Made by a program: the position numbers and the translations under genes. 64,000 nt of DNA, from positions 47,540 to 111,539 of the forward strand of contig CALMVQ010000152.1 of the NCBI GenBank assembly GCA_937873135.1, read 5' to 3'. This document shows positions 56,383-64,000 of the stretch, in pieces. Positions within the stretch are counted from its first letter, which is position 1. Each line of letters starts with the position of its first letter. This DNA is from an uncultured Scytonema sp. (GTDB lineage: Bacteria > Cyanobacteriota > Cyanobacteriia > Cyanobacteriales > Nostocaceae). Below the pieces are notes generated by a model, which made no database searches, was not told the DNA's origin, and saw nothing but the letters and a program-made list of their open reading frames with translations.

Positions 56383-57717
56383 TCGGCTATCAGCTATCAA
56401 CAGTCGCTCTGTCAGCACAAATGAGTGAAGCCCTTTTTTACAGATTGACATCAGACACCAACGTACAGCAGTTTTCACATTGATGGATTACGTCACTAGT
56501 GCAACAAGGCAAAAGTAAAAAGTCAAAAGGCACTCATAATGAAATCCTTATATATCAAGCTTTTGGTTTGAGATTTACTGGTAAGTTATTTCAGCCAGCC
56601 TGCACTAGTGTACGGGCTTTCTTTGGGATCATATCGGATGTACCCAGATATCATCTAGATTAATATTGCCTTTAAGTAGGTAGGCGGGAAAATTTACAAC
56701 TATATAACGAAATGTAAAATCTCTGAAATTGGCTCGTAGTTGCGCTTTAGCGCTCTTAACAGCAACAAACCATTTTCGGTTTATTTCCGCCCACCTACTT
56801 ATCTGTGGTCCATACATCTGAAAATGCCTGTAATAATGGAACGCCAGTCACCATGCGGATTTTTTCTGTAAGTGACCGATACAAAAAAGGGATGCAAGCC
56901 CCGCGCATTCATTTATGGAAAATGAAAAACATGTCCGCTCGAGACGCACAGCGATCCGCGAATACTACGTCCTTACTTCAAGCCCCTAAATTTATTTATG
57001 GGGTTTTGACTTTTGAATGAGTGACTTTTGACTCTTGAGAAGCGACTGACTGGCTTGCTGTTTGAATGAAATACAGGCTGATAGCTGATTGCTGACATTA
57101 TTTCGCTACAGTAAGATATTTTTAATATTTTTTGCTCAAGATAAAAAACATTCAAATTCTGTAAGCATTCAGCTATTAGCAGTCGTGCCCTCAGCTTCGG
57201 AAAGAGATTTTGTCGAAATAGTTGACATCACTCGATTTCTTAAAAGTCATACAGGCGAAGAGCGATAATGGCTCAGGACTGATTGCTTACCAAATTATTA
57301 CATAAATATCTAAAGATTTGATAAGTATATCCAAAGAAACTCTATTGTATTTATAGTTAAAAATTCTTAAATTTATTATTAGTTAGTAGCGTAAAATACA
57401 TTTCCTTAGGATTCTTATAATTTTTTGGGTTAAATGCTTTAAATAGGTTTGGACAAAAAGACATCAATATGTAAACAAATATTGATTTGCTGTAAAACCT
57501 AATAGAAGCTAACTCCTAAGCATTAATAGCCCCAATGCATAGTTGTGTGTCTTAACGGAAACTTACTTACAAAGCAGGCAACAGACTTTTCTGAATCAAG
57601 TAAATACTACTTTATCCGGCGATTAAAACGCAAAAAAAAATTAAAGAAGCAGGTTTTTTGTCTATTTAATTTACCTGTGTTTAAGCGATTACCCTGACAA
57701 TTCGAGGATTATTCCTA
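56383..57717. other. 1.3-kb non-coding spacer after the supercluster
   Basis: No supported gene. It holds one dispersed AAAAGTC/ATATATCAAGCTTTTGG repeat copy (about 56513-56572) and a MITE-like element (56674-56800). The AT-rich stretch from 57300 to 57717 should contain the promoter of the following gene; GAGG lies 11 bases before its ATG. Confidence 0.55.
56674..56800. mobile_element. MITE-like element, copy 2 (about 127 bp)
   Basis: AAGTAGGTAGGCGGGAAAAT at the left and TTTATTTCCGCCCACCTACTT-type sequence at the right are terminal inverted repeats. The interior shares GGCTCGTAGTTGCGCT with copy 1. No coding capacity. Confidence 0.65.
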
Positions 57718-59382
57718 ATGGCAACTGACAACTTAAATGGTGGCAACTCATCTACTAGTGGTAATGGCGATAGCGTCCTGAAAGACTCTCCTTGGGGTCG
57801 CTTGAGTGAAGTTACTTCTTTGGATAATGTATCAGCCGGCTTTGCAAGTGCCACTGGTAATCAGTCTGGTGGTGCTGGTGCTACTAATAGTAGTAGTGGT
57901 GATAGCCCGTATGGCGGGAATCCCTTTGCTAACTTTGGTAACCCAAATGCTAGTGGCAATGTGTTCACTGGTGGTACAAACCCTTGGGCTAGTCTCAACA
58001 ACTCTGGCGGTGGCGGGAACACTGGCAGCAGCCCAGTCAGCGGTGGTGACACTAGTGGCAGTAACCCGTTTGGTGGCGGTAACACTGGCAGCAGTTCAGT
58101 TGGCGGTAACCCGTTTGGTGGTGGTAGCTCCTCTAGTGCTGACACTAGTGGCGGCAGTGCTGGAAGTTTTGGTGGCGGTAGTACTAGCAGTTCTGGTAGT
58201 GGCAACTTCGGTGGCATCGATTTTGGAAGCGCAAGCCAGTCTGTATCGTTTCAGGACAGGGTTCAAACTGACCAACTAGTTAACTCCAGCCTCAGCGAAA
58301 ATGGTGTCAGTGTACCTACCAGTGTCTTCAGTGGTGGTAGCAGTAACCCGTTTGATCCCGGTTTTAACCCGTCGAATAGTGGCAGCAACTCCAGTGGTGG
58401 CAGCCCAGTTGTTGCTAGCCCTATGGACGCTGGTAACTCCGGTGGTAGCAGCTCAATAGGCGGCAGCAACTCCGGTGGTGGTAACCCATTTGGTGGCGGT
58501 AATAATGGTGACGGTGTGGCTCAGGTGTCACCCTTTGATCAGCTAGAACAAAACTTAAACGACTACTTTAAGCCTTTTAGTAATGGCGGCACCCCTGATG
58601 CTAGCCAGTTTGGCGATCCTGGTAAAATTAACCCGTTTAACGCTAACCTCAGTGGCAGCAGCTCTCCTGTAAATAGCGATATTTCAGCTGATGATACACG
58701 CAACTCCTTGTTGAGTAGTATTGATACCACAAATACAGATACGTTGGGAGCGCAGATAGAGAACAAAGTTGTTAGCCTAACTGACTCCTCAAATGGTACG
58801 CAGACTGTAGGTGGTAATGCGCCAATTGCAGTTGATAACACTCCATCTGGGAATGATAGCGTATTCCCGCAATTAGCTTCCAATGATGGCAGCAATCTAG
58901 CTCAAACTTCACCCATTGCTGACACTTCTAACCAGTTGGTTGATGGTAGCAGCACAAATGCTGGTGACCAAAACCCCTCTTTAGAGGACTTCAATAATTT
59001 CTTGAGTGCCGCTCAAAGTGGTGATGACTCACTAATTGGTAGCTCTATACCTGATGGAACCCCCTCGTTTGTTGCGGATGCCATTAAGGGTAACGCCTCA
59101 ACAATTGCTAACACTATCGGACAAAACCAGAACCAAGGAAGTAACTTTACTGGTGGTGGTAGCAACGATGGTAACTCAATATTTGCTGGTGGCTCCCAAA
59201 ACACCCAAGACTACTCCGCTCAGGTAGCTTACTATCAAGGTCTTACCAGTCAGTTTCAGCAAAACCCCCAAGATGCTGCCCAGACATTTCTAGGTGATAA
59301 CCAGTCTAGTGGTGCCAGTAATCCATTCGGTGGTGGTACCAGCAATCCATTCGGTGGTGGTGGCAGCCCATTTGGTGCTTAA
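57718..59382 (+). CDS. Ser/Gly/Asn-rich low-complexity protein, tandem paralogue 1
   Basis: No known family is recognised. The 554-residue protein has a conserved N-terminal block LKDSPWGRLSEVTSLDNVSA shared with the next gene, and a second shared block YGGNPFANFGNPNASGNVFT followed by GGTNPWASLNN. Long Ser/Gly tracts with recurring NPFGGG and SPFG motifs follow, and the end is SNPFGGGTSNPFGGGGSPFG. There are no Cys residues, no signal peptide and no membrane helix. The composition suggests an extended or self-associating protein. A GAGG precedes the ATG. The base-level repeats (GGTGGTAACTCC-like) could be unstable in length. Confidence 0.8.
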   Translation: MATDNLNGGNSSTSGNGDSVLKDSPWGRLSEVTSLDNVSAGFASATGNQSGGAGATNSSSGDSPYGGNPFANFGNPNASGNVFTGGTNPWASLNNSGGGGNTGSSPVSGGDTSGSNPFGGGNTGSSSVGGNPFGGGSSSSADTSGGSAGSFGGGSTSSSGSGNFGGIDFGSASQSVSFQDRVQTDQLVNSSLSENGVSVPTSVFSGGSSNPFDPGFNPSNSGSNSSGGSPVVASPMDAGNSGGSSSIGGSNSGGGNPFGGGNNGDGVAQVSPFDQLEQNLNDYFKPFSNGGTPDASQFGDPGKINPFNANLSGSSSPVNSDISADDTRNSLLSSIDTTNTDTLGAQIENKVVSLTDSSNGTQTVGGNAPIAVDNTPSGNDSVFPQLASNDGSNLAQTSPIADTSNQLVDGSSTNAGDQNPSLEDFNNFLSAAQSGDDSLIGSSIPDGTPSFVADAIKGNASTIANTIGQNQNQGSNFTGGGSNDGNSIFAGGSQNTQDYSAQVAYYQGLTSQFQQNPQDAAQTFLGDNQSSGASNPFGGGTSNPFGGGGSPFGA

Positions 59383-59456
59383 GGTTTGACTTTGAACGTT
59401 GAAATGTCGGGTTAACCACTTAACTTTTTACCCGCATAAGTGCCATTCGTCTAAGT

Positions 59457-59511
59457 AAATAGCCTGCTTTTAAAAAACGAAGAACAAACTCAAAAAGCCG
59501 GCTATTTTTTT
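59457..59511 (+). terminator. Rho-independent terminator between the two Ser/Gly-rich genes
   Basis: AAATAGCCTGCTTTT pairs with AAAAAGCCGGCTATTT (one mismatch/bulge) and is followed by TTTTTTT. It sits ~75 bases after the first gene and ~55 before the second, so the two can be transcribed separately. Confidence 0.75.
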
Positions 59512-59563
59512 GACGTTTTTCTGTACTGCAAGATTGTTGTCCAAAAAGTAAGGAGTATTTTTA

Positions 59564-61918
59564 ATGGCTAGTTTACCTGTAAACACCAATGATAGTGCTG
59601 GCAATGCATCCACTGACTCAAATAGTTCGTCAAATGGTACCGTTAATCAGTCTGGTAATAATCTAAAAGACTCACCCTTCGGTCCCTTAGCGGAAGTTGT
59701 TGGTGAAGATAACTTAGGTAGCATTTTCAGTGGTTTGTCTGGTGGAGACAGCAGTTCTGGTGGAGGCAATGCTATTGCTGGCGGCAGTAACAGCAGTAGC
59801 CCCTATGGTGGTGATCCCTTTGCTAATTTTGGCAACCCGAATGCAACTGGCAGTGTGTTAACTGGTGGTACAAACCCTTGGGCTAGTCTTAACAACTCTA
59901 GTGATAACGGTAACACTGGCAGCAATTCAGTTAGCGGTGGCGATACCAGTGGCAGTAATCTCTTTGGTAGCGACACCAGTGGCAGTAACCCCTTTGGTGG
60001 CGGCACCAGTGGCAGTAACCCATTTGGTGGCGGCACCTCCAGTGGCGGCAGTCCGTTTAGTGCTGATACTAGTGCTGGCAGCACAGTTGGTGGCAGCAAC
60101 TCCAGTGGCGGCAGTCCGTTTGCTACTAATACTAGTGCTGGCAGCACAGCTGGTAGTAACTCTAGTGGCAGCAATTCATTCGGTGGCGGTAGCCCAGTTA
60201 GCGGTGCTGACACTAGTAGCGGTAGTCCGTTTGGCGGTGGGAACTCCAGTAGTGGCAGCCCAGTTAGCAGTGCTGATACTAGTGGCAGTAACCCGTTTAG
60301 TGGTGGGAACTCCAGTGGCCCAGTAAGCGGTAGTGATAGTTCTTCTGGCAATGGCATTCATTTTAGTGGCAATTATTCTGCTACTGGGAACTCTTTTAGT
60401 GGTGGTCAGCTGGTTGGTAGCAATTATATCTGGGGCTATGAATTTGGTAGTAATAGTAGTTCCTCTACTAAAACCACAGATAAGTCTATTACCAGTCTTG
60501 GCAACGTAATCATTGGCAGTGGTCAATGGATCACCGATGGAAACAGCACACCAAGTGCGTTTACCTCAATGATGTCGGATTTTCTCAAGGGTAAGCTTGA
60601 CTCCGTCATATCCAAACTGGAGGCGAGATTACCTGTAAGTAATGATCCCGTGTCAGATAGTGGTAACCCCTTTGCTGATGGAAAAAACCCATACGGTCAA
60701 GGCAATCTGCCTTCAGTAACAACTGCTAGTGGTAGCAACTCGTTTGTCGATGGGAGCAACTCATTGACAGGTGGTAGCAACCCGTTTGCAGGTAGTGACG
60801 GTTTGCCCCAGCAATCATCCTTCGATGTCACGAAGATGATTTTTGGTGACAGCTTATCATCCTTAACTGGTAATGGTGGCGATGGCAGTAGCCCAACATT
60901 ATCAGCTACAGATATCTTGAAGAGTGTCCAAGGCAGTATCTCAAGCTTCTCAACTTCATTAGATGGCATGTTTGCTAGTGGTAACACTTCACCACTGCAA
61001 AAACCCTCTGACTTGTTGAACCTGTTCCGGGCTGATATGTACAGCTTTAATAATGGTATTAACAGTGCAGCGGGATCTGCTGCTAGTGACTCAGGAGCAA
61101 CTGCAAGCAACTCGAACGCAAGTCAGAACAACTTGTTTGCTAGCCTGTTTGGTGGTAGTAGTGTTAGTAGTGCTAGCAACCCATTTGCTAGTCTCATAAG
61201 CAGTGGTGGGCAAATACCCTTTAATCTCTTGAACGTCGCCCTTAATGGTCTGTTACCCTTCAATGGTTCTGACAACGTGTTCAGTACTAGTGATGGGGAG
61301 TTACCAATCGGTCATGGTAACCAAGACTTTGGTAGTGGTAATGCAGCGCTCGGCAACGCTAACTGGAACTACGGAAATAACAACGCAACCATCGGTAATG
61401 GCAACTGGGATTGGGACTCCAGTAAGAACAATGCTACTATCGGTAATGGCAACTGGAATCTAGACAATAGTCATGACAACAGAACCGTTGGTAATGCCAA
61501 CTGGTATTGGAACTCCACCAGTAATAACACAGCCCTTGGAAATGGCAATTGGCACTTTGGAAACAATGACACAACCATTGGTAACGGTAACTGGGATTAT
61601 GGTAGTAATAATACAGTCATTGGTAATGGCAACTCGGTCTTCACTAATAACAGCATAGTTATTGGTGATGGCAACTGGTCTGTTGTTATTGACAAATCAG
61701 ATGCTAAAGCTAGCGGCGTTCTTGCCGATGTGCAGAGCATCTTAGATCAGACTCTGGGAGTCAAGGGTAGTGCTAACAATCTAGTTGATTCCTTTATAAG
61801 CAAAATGGGTGAAGCTTTCCAACCTTTAACAGGTGATCTCAGTTCATCAGGTTTGGATAGCTATAACAAGCTCTTGCTCTCCCACAATACCTCTGCTGGA
61901 ACAACTGCGGCTATTTAA
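59564..61918 (+). CDS. Ser/Gly/Asn-rich protein with C-terminal Trp-Asn-Gly repeats, tandem paralogue 2
   Basis: No known family is recognised. The 784-residue protein shares its N-terminal blocks with the preceding gene (LKDSPFGPLAEVVGEDNLGS, GGTNPWASLNNSS). Residues ~120-260 are GSNPFGGGTS-type repeats. A less simple part follows (SLGNVIIGSGQWITDGNS; SMMSDFLKGKLDSVISKLEA). Residues ~585-705 hold about eight repeats of the type WxYGxNNxTIGNGN, and the C-terminus is helical and contains no repeats (DVQSILDQTLGVKG). There is no signal peptide. AAGGAG precedes the ATG by 10 bases. Confidence 0.8.
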   Translation: MASLPVNTNDSAGNASTDSNSSSNGTVNQSGNNLKDSPFGPLAEVVGEDNLGSIFSGLSGGDSSSGGGNAIAGGSNSSSPYGGDPFANFGNPNATGSVLTGGTNPWASLNNSSDNGNTGSNSVSGGDTSGSNLFGSDTSGSNPFGGGTSGSNPFGGGTSSGGSPFSADTSAGSTVGGSNSSGGSPFATNTSAGSTAGSNSSGSNSFGGGSPVSGADTSSGSPFGGGNSSSGSPVSSADTSGSNPFSGGNSSGPVSGSDSSSGNGIHFSGNYSATGNSFSGGQLVGSNYIWGYEFGSNSSSSTKTTDKSITSLGNVIIGSGQWITDGNSTPSAFTSMMSDFLKGKLDSVISKLEARLPVSNDPVSDSGNPFADGKNPYGQGNLPSVTTASGSNSFVDGSNSLTGGSNPFAGSDGLPQQSSFDVTKMIFGDSLSSLTGNGGDGSSPTLSATDILKSVQGSISSFSTSLDGMFASGNTSPLQKPSDLLNLFRADMYSFNNGINSAAGSAASDSGATASNSNASQNNLFASLFGGSSVSSASNPFASLISSGGQIPFNLLNVALNGLLPFNGSDNVFSTSDGELPIGHGNQDFGSGNAALGNANWNYGNNNATIGNGNWDWDSSKNNATIGNGNWNLDNSHDNRTVGNANWYWNSTSNNTALGNGNWHFGNNDTTIGNGNWDYGSNNTVIGNGNSVFTNNSIVIGDGNWSVVIDKSDAKASGVLADVQSILDQTLGVKGSANNLVDSFISKMGEAFQPLTGDLSSSGLDSYNKLLLSHNTSAGTTAAI
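61318..61680 (+). repeat. Coding repeats of a 14-16-residue Trp/Asn/Gly motif
   Basis: The translated units run NQDFGSGNAALGNAN, WNYGNNNATIGNGN, WDWDSSKNNATIGNGN, WNLDNSHDNRTVGNAN, WYWNSTSNNTALGNGN, WHFGNNDTTIGNGN, WDYGSNNTVIGNGN and SVFTNNSIVIGDGN. The regular x-I-G-N-G-N turns suggest a beta-solenoid of the YadA-head kind. Confidence 0.85.
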
Positions 61919-62034
61919 ACAAAATAGCGGTTCTGATACGAATGGCACGCTCAATAAGGTGGAAGTACGAAAAAATAAACCTTGTAGCCTTTGGTTTAAT
62001 ACCAAATTGAAAAAAGAATGCGACAGATGCCTAT

Positions 62035-62062
62035 GTAGGGGCGAACGGCTGTTCGCCCTTAC
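62035..62062. repeat. Palindromic GTAGGGGCGAAC repeat, copy 3
   Basis: GTAGGGGCGAAC and GTTCGCCCTTAC flank GGCT, matching the copies at 8295 and 46141. Confidence 0.8.
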
Positions 62063-62175
62063 GATTGATTCATCTGTTGCAAACATTTTTGAAATTGGTA
62101 TAATTGTGCGATAAACGGGTGGTTGACAACTCCCCTTCCCTAAAGACCTTGTCATTACCAACATCTTTTAAAGTA

Positions 62176-62374
62176 TTGGACTTTGGACAAAAAGAGGTTA
62201 GTTCGCGAATATTCCGACTTTGTTGGCGAATTCATGTAGCGGCATTTTTTGGCGAGAGTGCCTACGACATTTCAAGGGTTTTGGGATAGCGATGCCTGCG
62301 GCAAGCTGCGCCAACGCAATTCGCGCTCCAGAGCCAAATTTTACACAAACAAGTCTTTTTTGTCCAAAGTCCAA
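62176..62374. mobile_element. Possible 199-bp MITE-like element
   Basis: TTGGACTTTGGACAAAAAGA at the left end pairs with TCTTTTTTGTCCAAAGTCCA at the right end, with one extra base. The interior includes the GATGCCTGCGG-type GC-rich repeat at about 62289-62318. No transposase is encoded. Confidence 0.55.
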
Positions 62375-62701
62375 CAAGTATGAGACACCTTCTGAAACCT
62401 GTCAACATTGATTGTAGTACTAGAGGTTTGTTATCCTGTTGCATATTTTAGACTTCTGCTGACTTCAGTCTTCTTACTATTGATGTAAGCGTTTTCGGTA
62501 AACAAAGGCACACAATTGCTAACATTGAAAGCTGCTGCTAATTCAACATCTAACTCAAATGTTTGTCGCAATTTCTACAGAAGTTGAGAAAGATAGAATA
62601 TCGACTATAACAATGACATCACTAATGGGTGCGAGTTGAGAAACACCTTGTATACCCCACTCGAGTGCGTAGGTCAAATTCTGCTTGGTCGTAAATCATT
62701 T

Positions 62702-62793
62702 TTAGTTGTCTTGCCCTGTTGGACGGATGAGGATTTCATTGACATTAACGTGAGCAGGCTGAGTAACAGCATAAACAATTGCAGCAGCAATTT
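62702..62793 (-). pseudogene. C-terminal remnant of a short-chain dehydrogenase
   Basis: The minus strand reads AAAIVYAVTQPAHVNVNEIL followed by IRPTGQDN and a stop. This is the characteristic end of YdfG-like SDR oxidoreductases (VNEILIRPTxQ). An in-frame TAA lies just upstream and no other part of the enzyme is found. Confidence 0.6.
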
Positions 62794-62852
62794 ATACTTT
62801 ATCTCTTTTGCTGTTTACACTTGTTTTTTCAAGAAAGCCGACTCACTGTGTA

Positions 62853-63080
62853 GATCAGCCCCAAGATTCTCAAGGCAATTCTTTCTTTTTGGAGAGCAAT
62901 TGGATTGTGATTCGGTTTGCAGAAGAACAGGTGGTGCGGTATCCAGAATCTTGCTGTAAGCAGATTGCTAGTGCGATCGCGTTGATTGGGATAGAGCGGT
63001 ATCAAGCATAAGTTTCAAGATGTGCCTGTGCCTGCTGTTCCCCGAATGCGGCAATGGACGGACGAAACGGCAGGCTAAGA
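62853..63080 (+). pseudogene. C-terminal remnant of an unidentified nuclease-like protein, frameshifted
   Basis: One frame reads GNSFFLESNWIVIRFAEEQV then VRYPESCCKQIASAIALIG to a stop near 63011. A shifted frame continues QDVPVPAVPRMRQWTDETAG. Together they look like the end of one protein, with a W-x-VIRFxEEQV strand as in DUF559/very-short-patch nucleases. The rest is absent. Confidence 0.4.
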
Positions 63081-63530
63081 AGATAGCAGGCAAGCAGTTC
63101 TTGAGCAGGGGATGCAGGGGATGCAGTTCTTGAGCAAATAGTATCAAGATTTTCGTGAATCGGTCTGATTGCCCGTACCCTCACACTTAGACAGGTAAAT
63201 TATCCGTCTTTCCAGCCCACCTTCCGCACCCTAGTGATTAGTGTTCGTCGTTCGCGCAGCGTCTGGTGCTACTGAGAAGAGAAGACGTTGGCGCAGCCAT
63301 CGCTTATTCAATTCTTGTTTTTCCAACCTCACTTATTGTCTCATTTGTCAATACGTAAGTCCTGGGTATAACAACTCCATAACCGAGTTCTAACAACGGT
63401 TAGCGTACACCTGATCTCAGACCCAGCGATACCCGTTTCTACCTCTAAGGATATAAGTTTGTTTAATTTTGAGATAGTAATGAGATATTAATGAGATATT
63501 CAATTGAAAAATTAATTCAGATAGAAACTT
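63081..63530. other. Spacer with dispersed repeats
   Basis: No supported gene. Contains a short duplication (GCAGTTCTTGAGCA twice near 63093 and 63122) and one copy of a 47-bp repeat at 63251-63298. Confidence 0.5.
63251..63298. repeat. 47-bp dispersed repeat, copy 1
   Basis: Begins TTCGCGCAGCGTCTGGTGCT and ends GTTGGCGCAGCC. A near-identical copy runs from 63949 to 63995. Confidence 0.8.
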
Positions 63531-63764
63531 ATGGCAACCGAGCAAGAACTTCAATCTCTTTTTAAGACCTTAGATCGCGATCAAGACGGCAAAGTCTCCA
63601 TTCATGAGCTTTTTTTAAATCCTGGCTTAAGTGCAATCATCTCATCAGAAACAAATACCAGTAGCCCCCAGGAGTTACTAGCACGGTATGGTTCAGACGA
63701 AAACGGTAGTATTACCTTTGAAGAGTTAAAGAAAGCAGTTGAGAAAGCAAGTAATTTAACCTAG
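63531..63764 (+). CDS. Small EF-hand calcium-binding protein
   Basis: The 77-residue protein contains two EF-hands. The first, DRDQDGKVSIHE (about residues 15-26), is canonical with Asp at positions 1, 3, 5, Gly at 6 and Glu at 12. The second, GSDENGSITFEE, has Gly in place of the first Asp but keeps the other ligands and is probably weaker. It has no signal peptide. It resembles cyanobacterial CSE-type calcium sensors in size, but identity is not certain. Confidence 0.85.
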   Translation: MATEQELQSLFKTLDRDQDGKVSIHELFLNPGLSAIISSETNTSSPQELLARYGSDENGSITFEELKKAVEKASNLT

Positions 63765-63948
63765 CAGTCAAAAAACCCAATACCAAATACCCAACACCTA
63801 AAATCCCTCTCTAGCCCACGCCACTATTGATGAACTCAAAGTGCATCTGCTGGGTCGTAAAACTCCAATTTGTTCTCGCGCATCCCCGTGAAGAAGTTCT
63901 ACGAAATTTATGGTTGGCTTTTGGGTCGTTGATCTGTGCGTTCGCCGT

Positions 63949-63995
63949 TCGCGCAGCGTCTGGTGCTACTGAGAAGAGAAGGCGTTGGCGGAGCC
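63949..63995. repeat. 47-bp dispersed repeat, copy 2
   Basis: Matches the copy at 63251-63298 with two or three differences (GGCGTTGGCGGAGCC at the end). Confidence 0.8.
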
Positions 63996-64000
63996 AATTT

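Noticed and set aside
57861..60526. Pro/Leu-rich and Thr/Ala-rich frames in other frames of the Ser/Gly-rich genes
   Set aside because: They are mirror frames produced by the repetitive GGT/AGC/AAC codons and carry no independent start signals.
62636..62959. 107-codon frame
   Set aside because: It runs antisense to an SDR remnant and out of frame with a second gene remnant; it has no features of its own.

Overview
This window comes from a filamentous, probably heterocyst-forming (Nostocales-type) cyanobacterium. Evidence: the photosystem II genes psbH, psbN and psbI; frequent GCGATCGC (HIP1-like) sites; heptanucleotide tandem repeats and short palindromes between genes; and a complete sunscreen-pigment (scytonemin) locus. 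The species cannot be named from sequence alone.

Left part (1-16 kb). The window opens inside a plant-type tyrosinase gene. It continues with a glutamate-receptor-like channel protein, a DUF2171 protein, and a two-gene operon (class III aminotransferase plus a DUF1338/HglS-type 2-oxoadipate dioxygenase) that suggests lysine or 2-aminoadipate breakdown. Next come an XRE-ImmA/IrrE protease with an overlapping PIN-like gene, the wreck of a DNA methyltransferase, an aldehyde dehydrogenase, a CysQ-type phosphatase and a PfkB sugar kinase. A housekeeping stretch follows: rsmI, rpsU, pth, tatA, psbH and psbN.

Middle part (16-28 kb). This holds an MqsA-like antitoxin without its zinc knuckle, a GH38 alpha-mannosidase, an HNH endonuclease with an overlapping small partner, a large unknown protein loaded with in-frame repeat insertions, an Rpn-type nuclease gene broken by one nonsense codon, an LptD-like DUF3769 outer-membrane protein, psbI (too short for routine ORF calling) and a repeat-rich non-coding region.

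Right part (28-56 kb). This is a 28-kb scytonemin supercluster. A response regulator (receiver plus AraC) and a PAS-rich histidine kinase are divergent from scyA-scyB-scyC, one ScyD/ScyE-family gene and an NHL-repeat (ScyF-like) gene. Then come eboA, eboB, eboC, tyrA, eboD, eboE and eboF, then trpE(G), trpC, trpA, trpB, trpD and a DAHP synthase, all on the plus strand. The logic is continuous: DAHP synthase, TyrA and the Trp enzymes supply tryptophan and p-hydroxyphenylpyruvate; ScyB deaminates tryptophan; ScyA condenses the two keto acids; ScyC cyclises the product; the Ebo proteins move the monomer to the periplasm; and the NHL/ScyE-type proteins finish it there. In Nostoc punctiforme the ebo genes lie at a separate locus. 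Here they are embedded in the pathway, and tyrA sits inside the ebo block.

Far right (57.7-64 kb). Two tandem paralogues encode large Ser/Gly/Asn-rich, low-complexity proteins with NPFGG-type repeats. The second ends in about eight Trp/Asn/Gly repeats that look like a beta-solenoid. I recognise no known family for them, and they are the best candidate for something undescribed. They are followed by decayed gene fragments and repeats, then a small EF-hand protein.
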